From Sulfurovum sp. UBA1140 (lineage in GTDB: Bacteria; Campylobacterota; Campylobacteria; Campylobacterales; Sulfurovaceae): 56,743 bases of DNA. The stretch is from NCBI GenBank assembly GCA_002311915.1, contig DCAF01000011.1:12221-68963 (forward strand). Reading direction: 5' to 3'. Under the pieces are notes generated by a model. It was not told the DNA's origin. It was given only the letters and a program-made list of their open reading frames with translations, and did not search any database. Within the stretch, counting starts at the first letter, position 1. Each line of letters starts with the position of its first letter. This document shows positions 7,526 to 16,593 of the stretch, piece by piece. The position numbers and the translations under genes were made by a program.

Positions 7526-8578
7526 ATGATTGTTCCTATTCAACTAGAAAACAGTGGCTCTGTACAGTATGATGTCACAATAGATAGATTGCCCACGTTG
7601 GTATTTAACACCAAAGTAGCCGTTATTACTAATCCTACCATCTCTGCATACCATTTAGAAAAATTATTGTCTAAAATAGAGTGCAGTGACCTGCATGTTG
7701 TCACCATTCCCGATGGAGAAGAGTATAAAAATCTGGAAACCATCGAGAGAATACTCAATGAACTTTTCGGTAAAAAATTGGATAGAAAATCCCATTTGAT
7801 TGCTTTTGGTGGAGGAGTTATTGGTGATATGACAGGTTTTACAGCGAGTCTCTATCAGCGAGGGATAAAGTTTACACAGATTCCTACCACACTGCTCTCT
7901 CAAGTTGATGCGAGTGTTGGGGGGAAAACAGGGGTAAATAATAGCTTTGGTAAGAATCTTATTGGTGCTTTTTATCAACCAACTGCCGTCTATATTGATA
8001 CTGATTTTTTAAAGACGTTGCCAAAACGAGAGTTCTCGGCAGGAGTTGCCGAGATTGTTAAAATGGCAGTAATGTTTGATAAATCCTATTTTGAGTACCT
8101 TGAAACGGTTGATTTTACCGATAAAGAGTGCCTAGAGAGGGTTATTCAACGCTCTGTAGAGCTTAAAGCCGAAGTGGTTAATCAAGATGAAAAAGAGGCA
8201 GGTATACGGGCAGTATTGAATTATGGTCATACCTTTGCTCACGTTGTCGAGAATGAGACGGCTTATAAAACATACCTACATGGTGAAGCCGTTGCCATTG
8301 GTATTGTTATGGCAAATACACTGGCACATGAATTAAATTTAATTGACATAGAAGAGATGCAACGGGTTAAAGATTTACTTGTAAAACATGCATTACCTGT
8401 TGATTATATCATTAAAGATGTGGATGCTTTTTATGATAAATTCTTTTTGGATAAAAAAAGTGCCAACAATAAAATAAAATTTATTCTGCCTAATGGATTG
8501 GGTCATTTTAAAGTACGAGATAATATTGATGAGGCTCTTGTTAAAAAAGTATTAAAAAGCTTCTCAAAGGATAAGTAG
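7526..8578 (+). CDS. aroB: 3-dehydroquinate synthase
   Basis: Second step of the shikimate pathway (DAHP to 3-dehydroquinate), NAD- and divalent-metal-dependent. 350 residues. Family signatures: HLIAFGGGVIGDMTGFTASLYQRG, the phosphate loop PTTLLSQVDASVGGKTGVN, KNLIGAFYQP, and metal ligands in RAVLNYGHTFAHVVE and LHGEAVAIG. Its stop is immediately followed by the GTG of the mscS-type gene, so the two are co-transcribed. The pathway partner aroA lies at 34544, in a separate locus. Confidence 0.97.
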   Translation: MIVPIQLENSGSVQYDVTIDRLPTLVFNTKVAVITNPTISAYHLEKLLSKIECSDLHVVTIPDGEEYKNLETIERILNELFGKKLDRKSHLIAFGGGVIGDMTGFTASLYQRGIKFTQIPTTLLSQVDASVGGKTGVNNSFGKNLIGAFYQPTAVYIDTDFLKTLPKREFSAGVAEIVKMAVMFDKSYFEYLETVDFTDKECLERVIQRSVELKAEVVNQDEKEAGIRAVLNYGHTFAHVVENETAYKTYLHGEAVAIGIVMANTLAHELNLIDIEEMQRVKDLLVKHALPVDYIIKDVDAFYDKFFLDKKSANNKIKFILPNGLGHFKVRDNIDEALVKKVLKSFSKDK

Positions 8579-10453
8579 GTGAAAGGGATTATTGCTCTTT
8601 TACTCTTGCTATCTCAACTGATTTTGGCTGATTTTAATCTGACGAACAATGTGAGTAAGATGTTGGCAGAATTTAAAGAGAATCCAGAAGTTAAGTTATC
8701 TACTCTATCCGAAGAGAATAAGACTGCCAAAATAGAAGCCTCTTTAAAAAAAATAGAAGTGTTAAAAAAAGAGGATGAGTTAAAAAACAAGAAGAGTGAA
8801 GCCAAACGTAAGCAGTTAGAGATAGAGAGAATTCAGCGTGAAGAAGAGCTAAAAGCGAGTAATCTGCGTAAAAGTAAAATACAAAAAGAGCTAGAAGCGA
8901 TTGATCATTACTTAAAAGAGGGGAATATTTGGTCTAAAGTTTACTCTAATTATGAGACCTATCAACTTTTAGAATTTACCTTAACTCAGCTAGAAAATCG
9001 GATAACACAACTTAATGATAGATCAAGGTTAACTGAAAAGCAAGAGAATGCATTAAAGAAATATGAAGAGCAGTATAAAACCACCAAAGGAAAAATTGAA
9101 CAACTTAAGGAGTATAAAGTTGATCCCTTTAAAAAGCTTCTGATGCCTGATGATATTGGTAAAATACCCGAAGTGGAAAGTCCCCTTGATATTATTTCTG
9201 CTGTCTCTTTTCAGAAGCATCTTACTGCTGTAGAAGAGGATTACAATAGTCGTTATCTTTTACTCAAAGAGACCGTGAGTAAGTTACATGACAAAGGCAG
9301 GGTATTGTCTAGATTAATAGAGCTTAATGTGACCGATGCTGATTATGCAGATGAGTTAGAGTTGGTCTTTTTAAAGCTTAAAGAGTATAAGCGAACCCTT
9401 GAAATTTTTAAAACCAGTCAGAGTGCCTTGGTACAGAAAATATCAGAATTAAAACTTAATCTTAAAGAGTCTATTGCCAAAGAGGCTGAGAAGGGCATTG
9501 TTATTGGTTCTATTATTCTTTTTCTTCTGCTATTCTTTATTTTTGTTAAGTATTTGGTTCGGAAATATATGTTAGAGAACGAACTTTTTTATACCACCAA
9601 TAAAGTGATTAATTTTATTTTTATTACCATATTAAGTTTGGTATTGCTCTTCTCTTATTTAGAAAATGTTGACCACTTGGTAAGTATTTTAGGGTTTGCC
9701 TCGGCAGGTATTGCGATTGCTTTAAAAGATTGGTTCATGAGTATTATGGGATGGTTTGTTATTATCTTCTCTGGCTCAATTCACGTGGGGGATAGAATTA
9801 AGCTCTCTAAAGATGGTAATGAGTATCTGGGGGATGTGGTGGATATATCTATTTTAAGAATGACCCTTCATGAAGATGTCACCTTGACCACCGAATCGCT
9901 TAACAGACGAGCAGGTCGGATTATTTTTGTGCCAAACAACTATATTTTTACCGATATGATTGCCAATTACTCTCACTCTGGGCTTAAAACAGTTTGGGAT
10001 GGTATTGATTTTATGATAACATTCGACTCCGACGTTGCTAAAGCACAGAGCATTGCCAAAGAGGTGAGTCGAAAATACTCTAAAGGGTATACCGACATGA
10101 CACGAAAACAGCTCAATCGTCTGCGAAGTAAATACAGTATGCGAAATACTTCGGTAGAGCCACGAATATTTGCGTTTTTAGATGAGCATGGTGTACGTAT
10201 ATCGGTATGGTATCTGACCAACGCGTATGCCACGTTGACGTTAAGAAGTACCATTTCGATGGAGATTCTTATGAGAATAAGAGAAGAAGAGAAGATTGAA
10301 ATCGCTTTCCCAAGTCAATCACTTTTTATAAATCAATCAGCACCCAAGACCCTTATTAAGGGGAGTGAAGTGTTTAAAAAAAATTTTAATAAAGAGCATG
10401 GAAATAGTAAAAAAGAGGACAAATATGAACCAGATGATTGGGGATTGTATTAA
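8579..10453 (+). CDS. MscS-family mechanosensitive channel, large periplasmic form
   Basis: 624 residues from a GTG that directly abuts the aroB stop. Signal peptide (LLLLLSQLILA), then about 280 residues of charged coiled coil (Glu/Lys-rich) in the periplasm, then hydrophobic segments near 305-325 and 342-362, and the MscS pore helix region LVSILGFASAGIAIALKDW followed by the beta domain (FVIIFSGSIHVGDRIKL). A cytoplasmic alpha/beta region closes the protein. Such channels open under membrane tension in hypo-osmotic shock. The order aroB-mscS-mtaB is conserved in Campylobacterota (from memory, HP0283-HP0285). Confidence 0.9.
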   Translation: MKGIIALLLLLSQLILADFNLTNNVSKMLAEFKENPEVKLSTLSEENKTAKIEASLKKIEVLKKEDELKNKKSEAKRKQLEIERIQREEELKASNLRKSKIQKELEAIDHYLKEGNIWSKVYSNYETYQLLEFTLTQLENRITQLNDRSRLTEKQENALKKYEEQYKTTKGKIEQLKEYKVDPFKKLLMPDDIGKIPEVESPLDIISAVSFQKHLTAVEEDYNSRYLLLKETVSKLHDKGRVLSRLIELNVTDADYADELELVFLKLKEYKRTLEIFKTSQSALVQKISELKLNLKESIAKEAEKGIVIGSIILFLLLFFIFVKYLVRKYMLENELFYTTNKVINFIFITILSLVLLFSYLENVDHLVSILGFASAGIAIALKDWFMSIMGWFVIIFSGSIHVGDRIKLSKDGNEYLGDVVDISILRMTLHEDVTLTTESLNRRAGRIIFVPNNYIFTDMIANYSHSGLKTVWDGIDFMITFDSDVAKAQSIAKEVSRKYSKGYTDMTRKQLNRLRSKYSMRNTSVEPRIFAFLDEHGVRISVWYLTNAYATLTLRSTISMEILMRIREEEKIEIAFPSQSLFINQSAPKTLIKGSEVFKKNFNKEHGNSKKEDKYEPDDWGLY

Positions 10454-10457
10454 TTAA

Positions 10458-11708
10458 ATGAGAAAAGTATATTTTAAGACCTTTGGGTGTCGAACGAATC
10501 AGTTTGATACCCAAGTGATGATGTCAAAGCTTAAAGATTTTGAGTTGACATTAAATGAAGAGAGTGCCGATGTAATTATGGTTAATTCTTGTACTGTAAC
10601 CAATGGAGCCGACTCATCGGTAAGGGCATATATTAATGGTGTCAATCGTAAATACCCTCAGGTCAATGTTATTTTGGCAGGTTGTGGTTCTCACTCTAAA
10701 GGGGAGTCACTCTTTGCATCTAAAAAAGTTTTTGGGGTGATGGGTCACTCTGAAAAAGAGAATATTAATGAGATACTCAAAAACAAAACACCTTTTTATG
10801 AGATAGGTGATTTGAAGCATATTGATTCAACCATTGTTGATGAGTTTATTGGAAAGAGTAGGGCGTTTATTAAGATTCAAGAGGGGTGTGATTTTGCCTG
10901 TTCTTACTGTATTATTCCTTCGGTTCGGGGGAGTGCACGAAGCCATAAAGAAGCAGATATTTTAACCCAAATAGAGAAGTTGGCAACCAATGGTTTTGGA
11001 GAATTTATCTTAACAGGAACAAATGTGGGCAGTTACGGAAAAGAACAAGGCTCTTCGATGGCAAAATTGCTTAAGCGTATCAGCCGTATTCGTGGGGTAC
11101 GTCGTATTCGTATCGGTAGCCTAGAGCCAATTCAGATTGATGATGAGTTTAAAGAGTTGTTAACTGAACCATGGATGGCACGTCATTTGCATATCGCTTT
11201 GCAACACACCAGTGATAAGATGTTAACACTCATGAATCGACGTAATGATTTTAGAAGTGATGTAGAGCTTTTAGAAGCGTTGGCATCGCACGGATATGCA
11301 ATAGGAACCGATTATATTGTAGGACACCCAGGAGAAGATGAAAAGGCTTGGAGTGAGGCAATATCACGGGTTAAAACTCTGCCTTTAACCCATGTTCACG
11401 CTTTTTCTTACTCTAAACGTGATGGTACGGCTTCTGCTAATATGAATGACATAGTTAAAGGGAACATTGCCAAAGAGCGTCACAAAGAACTTACTTCAAT
11501 TATTAAACAGAAAAATTTTCTCTTTAGACAAGAACATGACAATAATTTAGAAGTTCTTTTAGAGAAGGGACAAAAGGGAATTTATCATGGCTATGATCAA
11601 TATTTTAATAGAATAGAGATAAAAAGTAACGAAGATTTATCTGGAAATTGGGTATTTATTACCAATGCAGTGGTTCAAGGTGAAAAGAATGTGGCGCTCT
11701 ATCAGTAA
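10458..11708 (+). CDS. mtaB: tRNA t6A37 methylthiotransferase MtaB
   Basis: Radical SAM enzyme adding a methylthio group to N6-threonylcarbamoyladenosine at tRNA position 37. 416 residues. Cluster-binding cysteines of the N-terminal UPF0004 domain at C11 (FGCRTN), C45 (NSCTVTN) and C76 (AGCGS); radical SAM motif EGCDFACSYCIIP at 144-151. It starts 4 bases after the mscS-type stop and overlaps the next gene by 20 bases, within the same operon. Confidence 0.95.
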   Translation: MRKVYFKTFGCRTNQFDTQVMMSKLKDFELTLNEESADVIMVNSCTVTNGADSSVRAYINGVNRKYPQVNVILAGCGSHSKGESLFASKKVFGVMGHSEKENINEILKNKTPFYEIGDLKHIDSTIVDEFIGKSRAFIKIQEGCDFACSYCIIPSVRGSARSHKEADILTQIEKLATNGFGEFILTGTNVGSYGKEQGSSMAKLLKRISRIRGVRRIRIGSLEPIQIDDEFKELLTEPWMARHLHIALQHTSDKMLTLMNRRNDFRSDVELLEALASHGYAIGTDYIVGHPGEDEKAWSEAISRVKTLPLTHVHAFSYSKRDGTASANMNDIVKGNIAKERHKELTSIIKQKNFLFRQEHDNNLEVLLEKGQKGIYHGYDQYFNRIEIKSNEDLSGNWVFITNAVVQGEKNVALYQ

Positions 11709-13341
11709 AAATTTTAAGATTATTATTATCTCTTCTTTAATGGCTGTAGGGATTATCACCTTCTCTTTTTTAAAAGATGATAGCCAGACCGTTAATAAAA
11801 AAGAGGCAATGAGTATTATTACCACACAAGCTATTGAAAAGGCAGTGGTCGAGGAACCCTATATCAGACTTTTTATAGAAGATAAAGTCTATAAAGTTGC
11901 CAAAGAGGCAATTGATATGGAACTACTTTTTGATAAAACATTGGTAGAGTATAAAGAGGAGTCCATTGCATTAATAGATACGCTACTTTTTATTTTTATG
12001 GTGCTTTTTACACTCTATATTTTTTCAATTATCAAAGAGGGGCGTAAGCGACAAGAGAGCATTTTAGAAGAGCAACGAGAAGAGGCAAACATTGCCATTC
12101 CTCAGCAGAATATTCAACCCCAACTCTCAACAGTAAACTTTTCAGATGTGGCAGGTGTTGAAGAGGTAAAAGAGGAGCTTGAAGAGATTATTGATTTTTT
12201 ACGCTATCCTCAAAGATATAGAGCATTGGATATTCGTTTGCCTAAAGGGGTACTTTTGGTGGGACCCCCTGGAGTGGGTAAAACACTGATTGCCAAAGCT
12301 GTTGCAGGTGAGGCAGAAGTCCCATTCTTTTATCAAAGTGCAGCTTCATTTGTGCAGATATATGTAGGGATGGGTGCAAAACGAGTGAGTGAACTCTTTG
12401 CCAAAGCCAAAGAGATGGCTCCGAGTATTATTTTTATTGACGAAATTGACGCAGTGGGTAAGAGTAGGGGTGGCTTTAACAACGATGAGCGAGAAGCAAC
12501 ACTTAATCAACTTCTAACCGAAATGGATGGCTTTGAAGAGAGTTCAGGGGTGATGGTTATTGCGGCGACCAATAAGATAGAGGTTTTAGATGAAGCATTG
12601 CTAAGAGCAGGGCGTTTTGATCGACGGGTACATATCCCACTGCCCGATTTTAAAGAGCGTGTTGCCACTCTAAAACTTTATCTGAAAGAGAAGCACAATA
12701 GCGTAGATGTTGATAAAATTGCCCACATTACTATTGGGTTTAACTCGGCAGCATTGGCAACACTTATTAATGAATCTGCTCTTTATGCCTTTAGGTCAAA
12801 TAAAAAAATCATAGAGAACAGCGATATAGAAGCAGTTCGAGATAAAGTGCTTTTGGGTAAACATAAAATACAGACTTTTAATGAGCAAGAGCAAAAGATT
12901 CAAGCACTCTATCAATCTGCCAAAGCTGTTATTGCTACATGGTTAGAGATTGAGTACGAAAAGATAGGGTTGGTTTCATCAAGTTTTATCCCCCATCATA
13001 ATGAGATACTCTCTAAAACGGTACTAGAAAATGAGCTGAAAGTGCTGTTGGCAGGTCGGATTGCCACCGAGCAGATGTATGGTGACTTTTTTACCAACGC
13101 CAAAGAGGATATTTTTAAAGCAAAGCGTTTAAGTCAGCAGATTATAGAAGAGTTTGCCATGACCGATGAGTATTTTAGTACACCAATTTATGCAGAGACC
13201 CTTTTACAAGAGGCAGGAAGTGAGGTGAAATCTATTTTGAGTAAACTTCAAATTGCCGTAGAGCAGGTAAGAGATTATCTTTTAGAGCATGAATCCATTA
13301 CCCCACAAAAGAGTAAAGAGATTTTAGATGAACTATTTTAA
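11689..13341 (+). CDS. FtsH-like AAA+ protein lacking the protease zinc motif
   Basis: I choose the ATG at 11689 (550 residues), with AAGGTG 7 bases upstream; an ATG 24 bases earlier has no good site. Layout as in FtsH: TM helix (residues 8-25), short periplasmic part, second TM near 93-113, AAA domain with Walker A GPPGVGKT (192-199), Walker B IIFIDEIDAVG and the second region of homology GVMVIAATN...LLRAGRFDRR. In the C-terminal domain, where FtsH has YHEAGHA, this protein reads LYQSAKA near residues 406-412, so both zinc-binding histidines and the catalytic Glu are missing; the later Asp (NAKEDIFKA) remains. Probably a non-proteolytic unfoldase/chaperone. Position corresponds to HP0286. 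Confidence 0.9.
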   Translation: MWRSISKNFKIIIISSLMAVGIITFSFLKDDSQTVNKKEAMSIITTQAIEKAVVEEPYIRLFIEDKVYKVAKEAIDMELLFDKTLVEYKEESIALIDTLLFIFMVLFTLYIFSIIKEGRKRQESILEEQREEANIAIPQQNIQPQLSTVNFSDVAGVEEVKEELEEIIDFLRYPQRYRALDIRLPKGVLLVGPPGVGKTLIAKAVAGEAEVPFFYQSAASFVQIYVGMGAKRVSELFAKAKEMAPSIIFIDEIDAVGKSRGGFNNDEREATLNQLLTEMDGFEESSGVMVIAATNKIEVLDEALLRAGRFDRRVHIPLPDFKERVATLKLYLKEKHNSVDVDKIAHITIGFNSAALATLINESALYAFRSNKKIIENSDIEAVRDKVLLGKHKIQTFNEQEQKIQALYQSAKAVIATWLEIEYEKIGLVSSSFIPHHNEILSKTVLENELKVLLAGRIATEQMYGDFFTNAKEDIFKAKRLSQQIIEEFAMTDEYFSTPIYAETLLQEAGSEVKSILSKLQIAVEQVRDYLLEHESITPQKSKEILDELF

Positions 13342-13849
13342 CGGCTTTGCCCTAAAAAATGAAGAGGATTTTTTTAAATCCTATACCGTAGAGAGTGATT
13401 TCTGTGTAGCAGGATTTAGCTACGGAGCTCAAAAAGCATTAGAGTATGCACTGAACTCAACAGAGCGTATAGACAGACTCATTCTGCTCTCTCCTGCTTT
13501 TTTTCAACACCAAAAGAGCAGTTTTAGACGTACCCAGTTACTATACTTTAAAGCAGACCAAAAAGCCTATACCACACAATTTTTAAATAATGTTGCATAC
13601 CCTTCAAATATAAATTTAGAGACCTACTTAACCACAGGTTCACACAATGATTTAGATGCACTGCTCTCTTATATTTGGGATAAAGATAAAATTTTAGAAC
13701 TTCTAAATAGAGGGGTAAGAATAGAGATTTTTATGGGTGAAGAGGATAAAATAGTCGATTCAGAAAAAAGTTTTGAGTTTTTTTCTGAGGTAGCTACAGT
13801 TTATCTTTTGAAAGGGGTTGGGCATTTGTTGCAACCTTCACACCAATAA
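13328..13849 (+). CDS. bioV: Pimeloyl-ACP methyl ester esterase BioV
   Basis: Small alpha/beta hydrolase (173 residues) that removes the methyl group from pimeloyl-ACP methyl ester, the step done by BioH in E. coli biotin synthesis; the BioV variant is known from Helicobacter. The start MNYFNGFALKNE resembles the BioV start as I recall it. Nucleophile motif GFSYG with Ser31, Asp in FMGEEDKIVD, and His166 in GVGHLLQ complete a triad. Overlaps the FtsH-like gene by 14 bases. No other biotin gene is in the window. Confidence 0.75.
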   Translation: MNYFNGFALKNEEDFFKSYTVESDFCVAGFSYGAQKALEYALNSTERIDRLILLSPAFFQHQKSSFRRTQLLYFKADQKAYTTQFLNNVAYPSNINLETYLTTGSHNDLDALLSYIWDKDKILELLNRGVRIEIFMGEEDKIVDSEKSFEFFSEVATVYLLKGVGHLLQPSHQ

Positions 13850-13859
13850 AAGGAAAAAC

Positions 13860-14146
13860 ATGCCTCAAATCTACCAGAATAATCATATAAAAATAGAGAT
13901 AGAAGCCAGTCAAATTCCATGGTTAAAAATCTTTACGCAGAAGCGATACAAAGAGTTTTCAGAAGCACCTGATGAGGTTAAGTTAGAGATTTTAAGAGCC
14001 TTGGATATTATTGAAAAAGAGATGTTGGAGTTTTTTAAACCTGCCAAGATAAATATTGCCAGTTTTGGTAATTATGTTCCCCAGAGGAGGAGTATAGACT
14101 TGAAGGGTTTGAGGAGTTTATTGTACTACTTAAAAAAAAGCTTTAA
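13860..14146 (+). pseudogene. HIT-family hydrolase, broken by internal deletion with frameshift
   Basis: Starts at ATG 13860 with an AAAAGGA site (MPQIYQNNHIKIEIEASQIP) and reads as a HIT-type protein: EIPWLKIF-like, YKEFSEAPDEVKLEIL, LDIIEKEMLEFF, KINIASFGNYVP. In the family the histidine triad (HVHWH) follows NYVP immediately, but here the frame goes on as QRRSIDLKG, unrelated. From 14084, in another frame, EEEYRLEGFEEF-IVLLKKKL and a stop (14146) match the expected C-terminus. So a middle stretch of roughly 25-30 residues, including all catalytic histidines, has been lost out of frame. A second, intact HIT gene lies at 39264. Confidence 0.75.
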
Positions 14147-14278
14147 TATTTTCTGAAAAAAAGAGGGGGGAGTCTCTTTTTTCTTGACACTCTTAATCTC
14201 TTCTATCTCCTCTTCAACAAGATTGGTGAGGTAGGCTTTGGATGCTTTGATTTTATGGGGGGTGAAGTTAATCTGCAT
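14126..14278 (-). CDS. Possible 50-residue protein at the end of the motor operon
   Basis: Starts MQINFTPHKIKASKAYL, continues with an acidic helix VEEEIEEIKS and a basic tail ending FFQKILKLFFK. The ATG lies within the end of the OmpA-like gene (11-base overlap), allowing coupling, but the ribosome-binding site is weak (GAGAG). It overlaps the HIT pseudogene convergently and contains a terminator-like hairpin. Real gene or chance frame is undecided. Confidence 0.35.
   Translation of the reverse strand: MQINFTPHKIKASKAYLTNLVEEEIEEIKSVKKKETPPSFFQKILKLFFK
14156..14182. terminator. Terminator-like hairpin between convergent operons
   Basis: AAAAAAGAG and CTCTTTTTT arms around a loop of G/A bases; on either strand the stem ends in a T-run. 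Well placed to end both the aroB-bioV run from the left and the OmpA-like gene from the right. The stem is A/T-rich, and the possible 50-residue ORF runs through it. Confidence 0.5.
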
Positions 14279-15407
14279 CTAAAATTCTCTCTATCTCATA
14301 CATAGCATCTTGATTTTTTAGTCTAAATTTAATTTCAATTCTTCGTGAGGCATCTTTATTTTCGGTGCCATCTTCGTTGGTCATGGTATCAAGGTAAGAG
14401 CGACCACTTGCAACCAGTTTTCGCTTGATGTTGTGTTGTTTTATGTAATCTAGGGTTAAAAGATAGTTCATAACGGCATAGGCACGTTTTTGAGAGAGAC
14501 CAAGGTTATATAGGTATCCACCGTCGCTATCGGTATGCCCTTCGATGATTATTTTATCAAGATGTTCTGCAATATTTCGGTTCGAGATTAAGGTATCAAC
14601 ATACTCTATAAAGTTTGATTTAAGTTCACCTTTGGCTTCATTTTTGAGTATGGCAGAGCCTTTATCAAAAAGAATATTAGACGAGAGTCTAAGTGAACCA
14701 CTTACTTTATCAATATTAATTTTACTACCAAGTACTGATTTAAGCTCGGTAATAACTTTGAGTTTAATTCCTGTCAATGACTTTATTTGGGCTTTTTGAT
14801 TTTGAAGCTTCATCATAAGCTGGTCATACTTGGTCTGTCTATTATCGACAGCTTGAAGTAGTTGGAGCAGTTTTTGGTCGTTTAGTTGGAGTCGTTCACT
14901 CTTCTCATTGAGTTGGGTTGAGAGCAGTAATACTTGGTTTTCATACTCTTTAAGAGAAGTTTTCTGTTCTGTTTGGATTCTATTTTGCTCTTGGATAAGA
15001 TTTTGAAGCAGTATAATATGATTTGAATATTCATCTATGTGGCTATTTTGTGCCAAAAGAAGTTGATTTAATTGGTTGATTTCGTTGCTTTTTAGTTCTA
15101 GTGTTTTGCTAGAGAGGGTCAGTTTCTCTTTGCTTTGGGCTAGGTTCTTTTCTCGTTTGGCTAAAAGATTACGTAGTTTTGTAATTTCATCATCTTTAAC
15201 AGTAATACTTGTAGATTGCTCCTCTAATGTCTCGGATTGTACCTCAAGGGCAGACTCTTTCTCTTCTAGTGAGTTTTTTAAAATGGTTGATTTGACAATA
15301 ATTGCACCAATAAGTAGAATAAAAACAAAGAGCAGTCCTGCCATTAAATCGGCATACGAGATCCAAAAATTGGTGCTCTCCTCTTGGCTCTTTTTTGATT
15401 TGAACAT
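14268..15407 (-). CDS. OmpA/MotB-like motor subunit with long coiled coil
   Basis: 379 residues. A single TM helix near residues 15-40 begins ISYADLMAGLLFVFILL, with the Asp that in MotB and ZorB carries protons. About 180 residues of heptad-like coiled coil follow, rich in Glu, Lys, Gln and Ser. The C-terminus is an OmpA peptidoglycan-binding domain: IIIEGHTDSDGGYLYNLGLSQKRAYAV and a final SRRIEIKF. The ATG shares one base with the stop of the MotA-like gene, so the two form a tightly coupled pair. The coiled coil is far longer than in MotB or ExbD/TolR. Cargo or function unknown. Confidence 0.88.
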   Translation of the reverse strand: MFKSKKSQEESTNFWISYADLMAGLLFVFILLIGAIIVKSTILKNSLEEKESALEVQSETLEEQSTSITVKDDEITKLRNLLAKREKNLAQSKEKLTLSSKTLELKSNEINQLNQLLLAQNSHIDEYSNHIILLQNLIQEQNRIQTEQKTSLKEYENQVLLLSTQLNEKSERLQLNDQKLLQLLQAVDNRQTKYDQLMMKLQNQKAQIKSLTGIKLKVITELKSVLGSKINIDKVSGSLRLSSNILFDKGSAILKNEAKGELKSNFIEYVDTLISNRNIAEHLDKIIIEGHTDSDGGYLYNLGLSQKRAYAVMNYLLTLDYIKQHNIKRKLVASGRSYLDTMTNEDGTENKDASRRIEIKFRLKNQDAMYEIERILDAD

Positions 15408-16540
15408 TATCGGTTTACCAGCTTTTTAGAGATTTCAAAATGGTACGCTGAAATGGTCTCTTGTAGCACTCGATTCTGTTCACTAATACTAGTGGCAAAG
15501 TTACCCAGTTTGATGATAATGTCACCCAATTCATCATCAATTTTATGAAAGGTGATATTTAGACTGTTCTCTAAAGAGCCATCAAATCGCTCTATGGATT
15601 GATGGAGTTGATGGGTACTTTGTACAAACTCTTGAAGGTTTTTCTCTATGGCAATATTGGCATCAACGGCACTTTGTGATTGATGTATCTTTGAGATGGT
15701 ATCTTTTAAATCTGTAGAGACCATTTTCATATGATTGGTAATGTGGCTAAAATTTTTATTGGTCTCGTTGATAATGCTTTGGAAGTTTTCTAAATGCTTT
15801 TCATTGAGTGCTTGTATGAAATCCAGATTAAAAGTCTCTTTGAGTGCAACGATTAGTTTTTGGTCTCGCATATCGTCTTGCATATGTTCATGACGTTTAA
15901 GTTCACTATCACTCCAGATGAACTCTTTGTAGGTATTTTGTAGATGATGGCTATCTTGGTCGGCTTTGGATAGACCTCTTTTTTCAAAATAGTTCCAAAG
16001 AATCGAGAGAAAAATACCAAAAATAGAGGCGTAAAATGCTGTACCGATACCACTTAGAAGCAGAGAGATTTCACTATCAAGTGCTTCGGTATTTTTAATA
16101 GAGAAGTCAGGCATCGAGATGGCAATGGCTGTAAAGGTTCCTAAAATTCCCAACATAGGGAAAAAAGAGGGGGCAACTGAAGCAAAGTTATCATTACGAA
16201 AAGTTTTATAATATTCAACAATATACTCTTCAATATTAATGGTGGCTTTGGTATTTTCTCCAATAGTTAGTGCATTTTTTTGAATGCTTTGTTGTATCTC
16301 TATCTGTAGATTTCCATAACTTTTACGCATGTTACAGATAACATAATTGGCGTTGTGTTGAATGAAAAGAAGGTAGATAAAGTAGATGAATCCAATAATA
16401 ATTAAGGAGTGTATGTTAACTTTTAGGGGGATTAAATGTAAATAAGCCAATACGATACCTGCAAAGAAAAGGGTGGGAAGTAGGGCAATAACGATATAAT
16501 TTATGAAACAAGGGGGTGTTGTATGGTTGTTGTTTAGCAT
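15407..16540 (-). CDS. MotA/TolQ/ExbB-like proton channel subunit
   Basis: 377 residues. Hydrophobic segments near 15-35 and 40-62, then the MotA/ExbB core: FFPMLGILGTFTAIAISM and LLLSGIGTAFYASIFGIFLSILW, the helices that line the ion path. The C-terminal 170 residues are soluble and helical, with a heptad-like repeat. Paired with the OmpA/MotB-like gene after it. It follows mreC by 53 bases on the same strand, so it may be read with the cell-shape genes, hinting at an envelope role. Confidence 0.85.
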   Translation of the reverse strand: MLNNNHTTPPCFINYIVIALLPTLFFAGIVLAYLHLIPLKVNIHSLIIIGFIYFIYLLFIQHNANYVICNMRKSYGNLQIEIQQSIQKNALTIGENTKATINIEEYIVEYYKTFRNDNFASVAPSFFPMLGILGTFTAIAISMPDFSIKNTEALDSEISLLLSGIGTAFYASIFGIFLSILWNYFEKRGLSKADQDSHHLQNTYKEFIWSDSELKRHEHMQDDMRDQKLIVALKETFNLDFIQALNEKHLENFQSIINETNKNFSHITNHMKMVSTDLKDTISKIHQSQSAVDANIAIEKNLQEFVQSTHQLHQSIERFDGSLENSLNITFHKIDDELGDIIIKLGNFATSISEQNRVLQETISAYHFEISKKLVNR

Positions 16541-16593
16541 ATTTAAACTCTTCTTATTTTTATAAATGATAGCAAAATATGATTAATAAACCA

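Noticed and set aside
13818..13859. Earlier start of the HIT-type gene at 13818
   Set aside because: It lies inside bioV and gives a Cys-rich unrelated leader; the ATG at 13860 has an AAAAGGA site.
14268..16540. Zorya anti-phage system (ZorA/ZorB)
   Set aside because: The pair resembles ZorA/ZorB in type, but no zorC, zorD or zorE follows and the neighbours are cell-shape genes.
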